A stretch of DNA of 64,000 bases, from NCBI RefSeq assembly GCF_900078385.1, contig NZ_FLQR01000001.1, forward strand, positions 620,001 to 684,000. Direction: 5' to 3'. The DNA is from an uncultured Microbacterium sp. (lineage in GTDB: Bacteria > Actinomycetota > Actinomycetes > Actinomycetales > Microbacteriaceae). Below, in pieces: positions 26,220-33,027 of this stretch (position 1 is the stretch's first letter; each line of letters begins with the position of its first letter). A program made the translations under genes and the position numbers. A model generated the notes under the pieces. That model searched no databases and was not told where the DNA came from. It saw only the letters and a program-made list of their open reading frames with translations.

Positions 26220-26705
26220 TCAGCCGGCGAGGTGGGCCGAGAGGAACCAGCGGTCCTTCTCGAGGCCGGCCTTGATGCCGATGACGATGTCCTGGCTCGT
26301 GAGATCGATCTCGTCGAGCCCGTCGATGGCGGCCTGCACGTCCGTGATGACGGCATCCATGTCGCCCACGACGGCGGCGATGATCTGCTGCCACTGCGTG
26401 AAGCCGGCCGGCACCGCCGTGGGCTTCGTCTTGGCGGCGACGGTCGACACCCGTGCGTCGATCGGGAGCCCCAGGGCGACGATGCGCTCGGCAGCCTCGT
26501 CGGCGAAGGCCTGCGCATGCGCGACGACCGTGTCGAGGAGTTCGTGGATCGCGATGAAGTTGGTGCCGCGAACGTTCCAGTGGGCCTGCTTGCCGTTCAC
26601 GGCGAGGCCCTGCAGCCCGAGCACCACGGGGGTGAGGAACTGTGCGGTTCCGGCGGCGACCTCGGGGTCGGTCGCGCTCATGGGGATCGTGTGCGTCTCG
26701 CTCAT
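26220..26705 (-). CDS. dps: Dps-type ferritin-like DNA protection protein
   Basis: This 161-residue mini-ferritin stores iron and protects DNA under oxidative or starvation stress. KQAHWNVRGTNFIAIHELLDTVVAHAQAFADEAAERI carries the inter-subunit ferroxidase residues. A short N-terminal extension (MSETHTIPMSATDPE) precedes it. The ATG at 26705 has AGGAG upstream. It is convergent with the amidohydrolase and divergent from the gamma-carbonic anhydrase gene. Confidence 0.95.
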   Translation of the reverse strand: MSETHTIPMSATDPEVAAGTAQFLTPVVLGLQGLAVNGKQAHWNVRGTNFIAIHELLDTVVAHAQAFADEAAERIVALGLPIDARVSTVAAKTKPTAVPAGFTQWQQIIAAVVGDMDAVITDVQAAIDGLDEIDLTSQDIVIGIKAGLEKDRWFLSAHLAG

Positions 26706-26857
26706 CTGCTGCGTCTCCTTCAGCGGGGTGTCCGGTCCCGCGGTGGATGCAACGCTACTCAGCGACCGGCATTCCGCAACCAAGTGAAGGCTCGGCTAAC
26801 CGGCCTGGGCTGACGGGCCCCGGCTGACGGGCGGCGGCCCGCGATATCGTCGGGACC

Positions 26858-27397
26858 ATGACCATCGCCGACGATGCCTCCGTCCTGTCCCTCCCGGGGA
26901 AGACCCCGCGCCTGCACGCCTCCGCGTTCGTGGCATCCGGCGCTCGGATCATCGGGGACGTGACCCTCGGGGAGGGCGCGAGCGTCTGGTACAACGCCGT
27001 CGTGCGCGGCGACAGCGCGGCGATCACCCTCGGCGAGGGCAGCAACCTGCAGGACAACGTGTCGGTTCATGTGGATGCCGGCCACCCCGTCGTCATCGGC
27101 AGCGACGTGTCGGTGGGCCACAACGCCGTCGTGCACGGCTGCGCCATCGGCGACGGCTCGCTCGTCGGGATGGGGAGCGTCATCCTCTCCGGCGCACGGA
27201 TCGGCCGCGGCTGCCTCATCGCCGGGGGAGCGGTCGTCCTGGAGGGAACCGTCGTCCCCGACGGCTCGCTCGTGGCCGGCGTCCCCGCCAAGGTGCGGCG
27301 GGAGCTCACGGACGAGGAGAAGGCCGGCCTGCTGCGCAACGCGCAGATCTACCGTGCGCACTCCGCCAATCACGCCGCGGCGACGGCGCTGCGCTGA
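26858..27397 (+). CDS. Gamma-carbonic anhydrase-like hexapeptide-repeat protein
   Basis: This 179-residue left-handed beta-helix protein has repeated hexapeptides (ARIIGDVTLGEGASVWYNAVVRGD and DVSVGHNAVVHGCAIGDGSLVGMGSVI). The His residues of HVDAGH, VGHNAVVHG are those that bind zinc in gamma-carbonic anhydrases. Enzymatic activity is not certain for this subfamily. The next gene starts on the last base of its stop codon. Confidence 0.88.
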   Translation: MTIADDASVLSLPGKTPRLHASAFVASGARIIGDVTLGEGASVWYNAVVRGDSAAITLGEGSNLQDNVSVHVDAGHPVVIGSDVSVGHNAVVHGCAIGDGSLVGMGSVILSGARIGRGCLIAGGAVVLEGTVVPDGSLVAGVPAKVRRELTDEEKAGLLRNAQIYRAHSANHAAATALR

Positions 27398-27771
27398 TGC
27401 GGATCGAGGAGCTCGCGCCGGACGAGGTCTTCGTCTTCGGCTCCAACGCGCACGGCGCCCACGGCGGCGGCGCGGCGCGTTTCGCCCATGAGCGGTTCGG
27501 CGCGGTCTGGGGGCAGGCCGAGGGGCTGCAGGGACAGTCCTACGCGATCGACACGATGTCCGGACTCGACGTGTTCCGAGCCCAGGCGGCGCGTTTCGTC
27601 GTCTTCGCCGGGGAGCATCGGGAGCTGCGCTTCCTCGTCACGGAGGTCGGATGCGGCATCGCCGGGTATTCGCCGCGCGAAATCGCGGGATTCTTCGCCG
27701 GGGCGTCGGAGAACGTCGAGCTGCCGGAGAGTCTTGCGCGCGTGCTCGGCGATGGGGAAGCGGGTCGTTAA
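27397..27771 (+). CDS. Hypothetical protein, A1S_2505-like
   Basis: This 124-residue protein has the pattern VFVFGSNAHGAHGGGAARFAHERFGAVWGQAEGLQGQSYAI followed by RFLVTEVGCGIAGYSPREIAGFF. It resembles the phage-associated A1S_2505-like family, which has macro-domain-like glycine-rich loops. The function is unknown and a nucleotide-binding role would be a guess. It overlaps the carbonic anhydrase-like gene by one base, so it belongs to that operon. Confidence 0.7.
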   Translation: MRIEELAPDEVFVFGSNAHGAHGGGAARFAHERFGAVWGQAEGLQGQSYAIDTMSGLDVFRAQAARFVVFAGEHRELRFLVTEVGCGIAGYSPREIAGFFAGASENVELPESLARVLGDGEAGR

Positions 27772-27832
27772 TGGGCATCCACTGCCTCTCCACTTCCTGC
27801 ACATCCGCGGGTGTTTGGATGCTCTCCACAGC

Positions 27833-27848
27833 TCGAACAAACGTTCGA
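27833..27848. promoter_or_regulatory. LexA-type SOS box
   Basis: TCGAAC-AAAC-GTTCGA is a perfect match to the actinobacterial LexA consensus (TCGAAC N4 GTTCGA). It lies 32 bases before the DUF222/HNH start, so that gene should be DNA-damage inducible. Confidence 0.85.
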
Positions 27849-27880
27849 CAAATGTCGGTGGGTGGGCGTAGTTTCGGGGT

Positions 27881-29230
27881 ATGAGTTCTCCGGTGGATGC
27901 CCTTCTCGAGGCGGTGACGGCGGCCCGGGAGGTGTGGCCCGACGGCCGCATCGAGGGCACCGAGGGGGCCCGGTTGATCGCGGTGAACGACGCGCTCGGG
28001 GTCGCGCGGCGGTTGTTGGAGGCGGCGGCGACGCAGGTCGCGGCGGAGATCGCCCGGCAGTCGCGGCCGGAGCTCGGCAGCGACGGTCTCGCGAAGGCGA
28101 ACGGGTTCCGGACCGCGACCGCCTTGCTCGCCTCCACGCTCGGAACATCGACCGGTGAGGCGTCGCGGCTGCTGCAGGTCGGTGATGCGACGGCGCCGCG
28201 GCTGCTGTTGAGCGGGAACGAGGCCCCGGCCAGGCACCCGCACGTCGGCGCCGCTTTGCGTTCCGGGTCGATTGGTGCGTGGGCGGCGTCGGCGATCGTG
28301 TCGATGCTGGACCGGGTCGCCCTGCGCGCGGCTCCGGGGGAGCTGGACCGTGCGGAGCAGACCCTCGCTGGGCAGGCGCCAGGCCTGACGCTGGACCAGC
28401 TCGCCAAGGTTCTCGCCCGTGCGGAGGCGCATCTGGACCCGGATGGTGTGCAGCCGCGCGAGGAGGAGCTCCGTGCGGATCGGTTCCTGCGGATGCATCA
28501 GGACCGGTCGGGGATGGTGCATTTCACCGGTGCGCTGGATCCCGAGCATGGGGCGGCGTTCCTGGTCGCGATCGACGCGATCGTCGGCGCCGAACTCACC
28601 GCGCAGCGCGACGCGAACGCCTCTCGTGATGTGGATGCGCCGCAGCGGAGCATGGCGATGATGCGGGCCGATGCGCTCGCGACGATCTGCCAGCACCTGC
28701 TCGGCTGCGACCGGCGCGACATCCCGCTGCGCGGGGCGACCGTGGTCGTGCGGATGACCCTGGACGACCTCCAGAGCGGCACCGGGCACGCGACGATCGA
28801 TGGGCTCGCCGCCCCCATCTCCATCTCCACCGCCCGCCGGATGGCGGCGGACGCCGGCATCATCCCCGTCGTGCTCGGGGTGGACAGCGAGATCCTCGAC
28901 TGGGGACGCCAGCGGCGCCTGTTCACCCGGGCGCAGAAGCTCGCCCTCACCGAACGAGACGGCGGATGCGCGATGTGCGGGGTCCCACCCGGGCATACGA
29001 AGGTCCACCACATCCGATGGTGGGCACGCGACCGCGGCCGCACCGATCTGGACAACGGGGTGCTGCTCTGTGAGAGCTGCCACCATCGCATCCACGACAA
29101 CGGCTGGGACATCCGCGTCGACGGGAACGGTGTGGACGCCCGCGTGTGGTTCATCCCACCCGCCCACATCGAGCCGTGCCAGACGCCACGCCTCGGTGGA
29201 CGCCGACGCTACGACTACGTCGCGGCGTGA
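27881..29230 (+). CDS. DUF222/13E12-type HNH endonuclease
   Basis: This 449-residue protein of the 13E12-repeat type has an N-terminal helical DUF222 region (residues about 10-300). A C-terminal HNH nuclease domain follows: CAMCGVPPGHTKVHHIRWWARDRGRTDLDNGVLLCESCHHRIHDNGW near residue 365, with two CxxC zinc pairs and the HH/N/H active site. The biological role is unknown. The SOS box 32 bases upstream points to a damage-induced gene. It lies just left of the integrated element and is not part of it. Confidence 0.9.
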   Translation: MSSPVDALLEAVTAAREVWPDGRIEGTEGARLIAVNDALGVARRLLEAAATQVAAEIARQSRPELGSDGLAKANGFRTATALLASTLGTSTGEASRLLQVGDATAPRLLLSGNEAPARHPHVGAALRSGSIGAWAASAIVSMLDRVALRAAPGELDRAEQTLAGQAPGLTLDQLAKVLARAEAHLDPDGVQPREEELRADRFLRMHQDRSGMVHFTGALDPEHGAAFLVAIDAIVGAELTAQRDANASRDVDAPQRSMAMMRADALATICQHLLGCDRRDIPLRGATVVVRMTLDDLQSGTGHATIDGLAAPISISTARRMAADAGIIPVVLGVDSEILDWGRQRRLFTRAQKLALTERDGGCAMCGVPPGHTKVHHIRWWARDRGRTDLDNGVLLCESCHHRIHDNGWDIRVDGNGVDARVWFIPPAHIEPCQTPRLGGRRRYDYVAA

Positions 29231-29263
29231 GTGCGGTGCCAAGGTGGCGAGAGAGAGAGATTC

Positions 29264-29283
29264 GGAGGGGATGACGGGAATCG
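29264..29283 (-). repeat. Relic copy of the tRNA-Gly 3' end
   Basis: These 20 bases are identical to the left 20 bases of the attL/attR core, i.e. the acceptor stem and T arm of tRNA-Gly(TCC). They lie 159 bp left of attL and have no remaining anticodon arm. Probably the scar of an earlier integration at the same tRNA. Confidence 0.7.
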
Positions 29284-29381
29284 TCCCCACCGCCCCTCCG
29301 CACGCCGCTGCGCGGCGCGCCGAGCCTCGGGCGGCGTGGGCCCACCCGCACGCGGCGATCGAATCTGACGGCATCCGCACG

Positions 29382-29422
29382 AAAGCTCCGACGCACCGCC
29401 TGAGGCGGCACCTCGGAGCTTT
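29382..29422 (-). terminator. Displaced terminator of tRNA-Gly
   Basis: A perfect 10-bp stem (29382-29391 with 29413-29422) encloses a second small hairpin. Read leftward it begins right at the 3' end of the attL tRNA half, so it was most likely the native terminator of tRNA-Gly before the element inserted. Confidence 0.6.
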
Positions 29423-29465
29423 GGAGGGGATGACGGGAATCGAACCCGCACCATCAGTTTGGAAG
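29423..29465. repeat. attL core, 43-bp direct repeat
   Basis: These 43 bp are identical to 38973-39015. They correspond to the 3' half of tRNA-Gly(TCC), from the 5' edge of the anticodon loop to the CC after the discriminator. Left-flanking bases here complete an encoded CCA. Confidence 0.93.
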
Positions 29466-29469
29466 CGTG

Positions 29470-29594
29470 ACCTGACCCTCTCGTCGGTCCCGCGCAATTC
29501 CGGGCATTTACCCGGTCAGGCGCGTTTTCAAAGTACCACCACTTGACGCCCTGTTTACGGCGTTTGACGCGCCCGGAGTACACGCGAGTACACG
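29470..29594. promoter_or_regulatory. Candidate integrase arm-type sites, left end
   Basis: Two GAGTACACG copies (29576-29584, 29586-29594) and CCTGACC copies at 29471-29477 and, inverted, 29514-29520 lie inside the left end. Both words recur at the right end (38888-38896 and 38951-38957). Their symmetric position near both att cores suggests arm binding by the integrase or excisionase. Confidence 0.5.
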
Positions 29595-29604
29595 CCGAGT
29601 GGGA

Positions 29605-29787
29605 TCAGTCGGTCATCCGGGACGCCTTGATCGCGCCGTGCACGGTCATCCCCAGGACGTCCGCGATCTCCTGCCATGTGTGGCCGTCGTCGCGGGCGCC
29701 GCAAATCAGTCGGGCGCGATCGGCGTACAGCGATCGCACCGCCGCATCGATGCGGGCGTGTGCTGCGGCGAGGTCCTCGAGGCTCAT
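29605..29787 (-). CDS. Small HTH protein
   Basis: This 60-residue protein ends in a helix-turn-helix of sigma-region-4/Trp-repressor-like type: DDGHTWQEIADVLGMTVHGAIKASR. The N-terminal half is a helix (LEDLAAAHARIDAAVRSLYADRARLI). It is the leftmost gene of the element and reads toward attL. It is divergent from the 97-residue gene, and the two dyad operators lie 11 and 44 bases upstream of its start, so it may be their ligand and an autoregulator. Confidence 0.7.
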   Translation of the reverse strand: MSLEDLAAAHARIDAAVRSLYADRARLICGARDDGHTWQEIADVLGMTVHGAIKASRMTD

Positions 29788-29797
29788 GAAACCCGAG

Positions 29798-29847
29798 TGT
29801 AACTCTAAGTTGCATCCCTAGACGCGATTATGTAACTATCAGTTGCA
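29798..29847. promoter_or_regulatory. Tandem dyad operators in the divergent region
   Basis: Two near-palindromes, TGTAACT-CTA-AGTTGCA (29798-29814) and TGTAACT-ATC-AGTTGCA (29831-29847), differ only in the spacer and lie 33 bp apart, about three helical turns. They lie between the divergent small HTH gene and the recombinase operon, where a switch repressor would bind. Confidence 0.7.
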
Positions 29848-29896
29848 TGCACGCGCGACCCCCGAGCGCATGCGCACTCAATGGAGGTCCCCGACC

Positions 29897-30190
29897 ATGG
29901 AATTCTCTCATCTCAACAGGCTGATCGATTGCCCGCTCGACTGGTGCGTTGGCTACGCCCATGATCACGGCGGCCTGGGTGATCCTCCTGACCAGTGGCT
30001 GCACTCGGACGGCTCGGGAGTCGTCGTGGCGGGCGGCGCGACCCTGTGCCGGTCGCAGGTCGGGGCCGGGCCGTCGCGCTGGGTGCTGGCGGTTGGGGCG
30101 CTCGACATGCTCTCCGGTGAGAGCGTCGCGGACGTGGCGTCGCAACTGCGCCGGATGGCGACGAGCCTCGACGTGCCGGTCTCGCAGTGA
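29897..30190 (+). CDS. Hypothetical protein of the element
   Basis: This 97-residue protein of unknown function has a mixed alpha/beta look: FSHLNRLIDCPLDWCVGYAHDHGG, then VVVAGGATLCRSQVGAGPSRWVLAVGALD. It has three Cys and no transmembrane segment. ATG 29897 is chosen because GGAGG lies nine bases upstream; the upstream in-frame ATG at 29848 would run into the operator. The following recombinase GTG overlaps its stop by four bases, making a two-gene rightward operon. Confidence 0.65.
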   Translation: MEFSHLNRLIDCPLDWCVGYAHDHGGLGDPPDQWLHSDGSGVVVAGGATLCRSQVGAGPSRWVLAVGALDMLSGESVADVASQLRRMATSLDVPVSQ

Positions 30191-31614
30191 ACCGGGGGCA
30201 TGCCGTGGCGCCGTCCTGGGCGGCCGCTCTGGCCTCGTACGAGCTAGAGCACCCGTCAGAAGGTGCCGCCAGCCGAGCCCGCCTGACGCGCCTGCGGAGG
30301 CTCGGCGAGGACGTCGGCGGTGACCCTTGGGATGTCACGCCGGCCGACATCGCGCAGTGGCTCAGCGGGCTCGCCGCTAGCGCGGAGGCGCTGCGCAAGT
30401 ATCGTCACGCAGCGCGCTCCTTCTACCGCTGGGCCGTCGAGTGCGGCCATGTCGACATCAACCCGGTGCTGCAACAGGCAGTCAGCACCTATACGGCCGA
30501 CAGCCAGTGGGCCGATGCGTTGAGCCAGTTCGAGAAGGCACAGCGCGGCGGCGGGCTCGCCGACGAAACGATCGCGATCCGGGTCGGCCACGTCCGCCGG
30601 TTCGCCCGCGAGACAGCCCTCGAGCCCTGGAAGGTGACGGCCGCCGACTACTCCGCTTGGGTCGCAGGACTCGCGGTCGCCTCCTCGACGCGCGCGAAGA
30701 TCCGGGACAGCCTCCGCACCTTCTACCGATGGGCACACCAGCGCGGCCGGATCGATGAAGACCCCACGCTGGAGCCGAGCCGCCGCGCCAAGACGCCGGA
30801 GATCCCTGCTCAGTGGGAGGCACAGCTTCGGCCATGGCGGTCCTGGCTTCGAAGTGCCGGCCACCCGGAGCCCACGGTACGACTGCGCATGATTCAGCTG
30901 CGCAGGTTCGCCCGCGACCACGCTTCGCTAGATCCGTGGTCCGTAACGATCGATGATCTGATCGACTGGCTAGCCGGCAAGCGATGGGCGAGCGAGACCC
31001 GCCGCGCCTACCGCTCCGCCCTGCGGTCCTTCTACCGATGGGCGTCCGACACCGGTCGCATCGATGAAGACCCCACCGAGCGGCTCCCTGCGATCCGAAT
31101 GAGCAAGCCGGTGCCGCGGCCGGCACACGACGACGACTACGAGCGCGCATTGCGCAACGCCGCCGAGAGTGATCGGCTCGCGCTGCGCCTCGCCGCCGAG
31201 CTGGGCATGCGGTGCGGCGAGGTCGCTCAGGTGCACGCGCGGGACGTCGCGCGAGAGGCTGACGGTTGGACCCTTCTCGTCCATGGCAAGGGGTCGAAGG
31301 AGCGCGTTCTGCCGATCGATGAGGGCATGGCGCAAAGGCTCCGCGCACACGAGGGCTACGTCTTTAGCGGGCAGTATGACGGGCATGTCTCGCCGACGTG
31401 GCTGAGTGCGCGCATCTCGCGGCTTCTCCCGGCTGGGGTGACGATGCACGCACTCCGCCACCGCTTCGCCACCAAGGCCTACAACGTCGACCGCGACGTA
31501 TTCACGGTGCAGCAACTGCTCGGTCACGCCTCGCCGGCCACGACGCAACGTTACGTGCGCGTGGATGACGCCGCCAAGCGACGCCTGGTCAGTGCCGTGG
31601 CTGGTGCAGTCTAG
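30187..31614 (+). CDS. Tyrosine recombinase with triplicated N-terminal domain
   Basis: This 475-residue tyrosine recombinase has catalytic residues R342 (LGMRCGEV), K368 (VHGKGSKERVLP), H421/R424 (HALRHRF), H447 and Y456 (TTQRYVRV). In place of one core-binding domain, it has three tandem copies of about 100 residues. Each ends in a FYRWA-x4-GxxDxxP block near residues 79, 178 and 281, and copies 2 and 3 share GRIDEDPT. Rare-for-host CTA and GCT codons occur. It is in the rightward operon and is distinct from the canonical integrase near attR. A substrate other than att (host or helper-phage DNA, element multimers) is possible. Confidence 0.9.
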   Translation: MNRGHAVAPSWAAALASYELEHPSEGAASRARLTRLRRLGEDVGGDPWDVTPADIAQWLSGLAASAEALRKYRHAARSFYRWAVECGHVDINPVLQQAVSTYTADSQWADALSQFEKAQRGGGLADETIAIRVGHVRRFARETALEPWKVTAADYSAWVAGLAVASSTRAKIRDSLRTFYRWAHQRGRIDEDPTLEPSRRAKTPEIPAQWEAQLRPWRSWLRSAGHPEPTVRLRMIQLRRFARDHASLDPWSVTIDDLIDWLAGKRWASETRRAYRSALRSFYRWASDTGRIDEDPTERLPAIRMSKPVPRPAHDDDYERALRNAAESDRLALRLAAELGMRCGEVAQVHARDVAREADGWTLLVHGKGSKERVLPIDEGMAQRLRAHEGYVFSGQYDGHVSPTWLSARISRLLPAGVTMHALRHRFATKAYNVDRDVFTVQQLLGHASPATTQRYVRVDDAAKRRLVSAVAGAV

Positions 31615-31633
31615 CCGCGCCGAGTGGCGTGCA

Positions 31634-31668
31634 GAGGGGCCTCCAGCGCCGTTGGCGGGAGGCCCCTC
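31634..31668. terminator. Bidirectional terminator between convergent units
   Basis: A perfect 11-bp stem (31634-31644 with 31658-31668) with a 13-base loop lies between the convergent ends of the rightward recombinase (31614) and the leftward gene (31688). It should stop both transcripts. Confidence 0.7.
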
Positions 31669-31687
31669 GAAGTATCGACCGTCAGCG

Positions 31688-32428
31688 TTAGTGCGCGCCC
31701 TCCGACAAGAGCTCGTAGAGCATCTGGGCGCGGGTCTTCCCATCGCCGAGAGTCACCTCGCCGAGGCGGAAGACGTGCTCGCGCGATGCGACGGCGTGAC
31801 ATGCCAGGCATGACCTCAGCGTGTGACGCGCGGGGCGCGAGGACATCGAGACGAACCCCTGCCCTGGGAGAAGGGATCGCGTGCTGATCTCGCCAATCAC
31901 GGTCGGGTCGTGCTGCTTGCAGAGAGGGCACTCTTCTCGCGCGATGCGTTCAAGCTCGCGTTGGCCGCGCTCCTCGCGCTGCTGTCGCCTGCGCTCCGCC
32001 ATGTCCAGCGCGAGGAAGTGCAGGAACAGCGCCCACTGGCGGGCGGGGTCCATGCGGATTGCCTCTGCGAGGTCAGTGACGCGCGCGAGGAATTCTGCGC
32101 GCTGATCGCCAAGCGCGAGACGCTTCTCGTCTGGAGCGTTCTGCCACTCCATCGGCGGCCGACCGTCGCCGGGCGTGGAGGACAGTCCCAGCGTGCGGCG
32201 GCCGCCGCGCGCGGGCGCCTGGTCCGGACGCTGTCCGCCGTAGAAGTGCTCGGCGACGATGGCAGCTGCGTGCTGCTCGAGACGCCGTTGGACGCTGTCA
32301 GTCCAGTCAGGGTCGGTAAGGGGCGTGTGGCTCGCCGTCATGGCCTGGAGGGCGGCGGGGTATTCCTCCTGCAGATGCGTCGGCACGCGGCGCTCGAGCG
32401 GGTAGTCCACCTGAGTGAGGTCGCTCAT
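31688..32428 (-). CDS. Element protein with Cys4 zinc-ribbon-like motif
   Basis: This 246-residue protein is not recognised. The N-terminal half is hydrophilic (VPTHLQEEYPAALQAMTASHTPL). A helical, Arg/Glu-rich middle (AERRRQQREERGQRELERIAREE) leads to CPLCKQHD and, 40 residues later, CLACHAV, a spaced CxxC pair that probably binds zinc. Last gene of its leftward unit, two bases after the excisionase-like gene, and stopping just before the terminator. Possible DNA-binding or nuclease accessory role; no function is assigned. Confidence 0.6.
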   Translation of the reverse strand: MSDLTQVDYPLERRVPTHLQEEYPAALQAMTASHTPLTDPDWTDSVQRRLEQHAAAIVAEHFYGGQRPDQAPARGGRRTLGLSSTPGDGRPPMEWQNAPDEKRLALGDQRAEFLARVTDLAEAIRMDPARQWALFLHFLALDMAERRRQQREERGQRELERIAREECPLCKQHDPTVIGEISTRSLLPGQGFVSMSSRPARHTLRSCLACHAVASREHVFRLGEVTLGDGKTRAQMLYELLSEGAH

Positions 32429-32430
32429 GG

Positions 32431-32640
32431 TCACGCCTCCGCCGTCTGGGGGGTGCTCGCGTGGGCGGTGATATAGGCCTCGACGTCGGAGACCCGGATG
32501 CGGATCATGCGTCCCAGTCGGACAGTCGGCAGCTGCTTCTCGGCGATCAGTCGCCGAACGAGGCGGGTCGATGCTCCGAGAGCGGTCGCGACCTGGGCAA
32601 CGTCGTAGAGCATCGGCGATGGGGGCGGGGTGTGAGTCAT
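32431..32640 (-). CDS. Excisionase-like HTH protein 1
   Basis: This 69-residue MerR-type/excisionase-family DNA-binding protein contains LYDVAQVATALGASTRLVRRLIAEKQLPTVRLGRMIRIRVSDVEAYI. That is the standard helix-turn-helix plus wing found in recombination directionality factors. Start ATG at 32640, with GGGAG-type purines upstream. A copy of the 18-bp box lies 54 bases before it. Either a true Xis or a promoter regulator of the element. Confidence 0.82.
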   Translation of the reverse strand: MTHTPPPSPMLYDVAQVATALGASTRLVRRLIAEKQLPTVRLGRMIRIRVSDVEAYITAHASTPQTAEA

Positions 32641-32693
32641 GGGAGACCCTTCCAAGATGTGCCAGCACCCAATAACCGGGTGGGCCTCATCGA

Positions 32694-32711
32694 GAGGGTC
32701 TGAACTCGCTC
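32694..32711 (-). repeat. 18-bp leader box, copy A
   Basis: Identical 18-bp sequence to copies B (34243-34260) and C (38898-38915). It lies 54 bases upstream of the excisionase-like gene; a TAACGT -10-like hexamer lies about 20 bases further upstream in the direction of transcription. Confidence 0.8.
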
Positions 32712-32754
32712 TCCGTGCATGCACCACGTTACCCGGCGAGTGCACGCTGTATCG

Positions 32755-33027
32755 CTATTCGGCGACCGTGTCGCGCTTGCCAGCGATGCGTTGGCGAAGG
32801 TCGAAGATGATCGAATCGCGGTCTTCGCCAAGCCGCTCTGCGGCGTAATCGATGGCCGCCTCAATCACTTTGAGCGCCGGATAGAGGAGCGGCGCGGGAT
32901 CGACCCCGCCGTCATGCACGGCCAGCGAGACACCGTTCAGCGGCGCCAAGGTCAAGTCCGCGCCCATGGCGTCGAGGTATACCGTCATGACGCCGTGAAC
33001 GGTGAGCGGCGGCGGGCCGGCCAGCAT
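32755..33027 (-). CDS. Small hypothetical protein coupled to tape-measure-like gene
   Basis: This 90-residue protein of unknown function has a beta-strand start (LTVHGVMTVYLDAMGADLTLAPLNGVSLAV) and a helical end (PALKVIEAAIDYAAERLGEDRDSIIFDLRQRI). Its ATG shares a base with the stop of the tape-measure-like gene, so the two are made together. In a virion context it could be a tape-measure chaperone or a tail-tip partner, but nothing in the sequence proves that. Confidence 0.55.
   Translation of the reverse strand: MLAGPPPLTVHGVMTVYLDAMGADLTLAPLNGVSLAVHDGGVDPAPLLYPALKVIEAAIDYAAERLGEDRDSIIFDLRQRIAGKRDTVAE

Noticed and set aside
27881..29230. DUF222/HNH gene as cargo of the island
   Set aside because: It lies outside the att cores, left of both attL and the relic, and is in a chromosomal context.
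29264..29283. A second tRNA-Gly gene
   Set aside because: Only the acceptor and part of the T arm are present; D arm and anticodon arm are missing.
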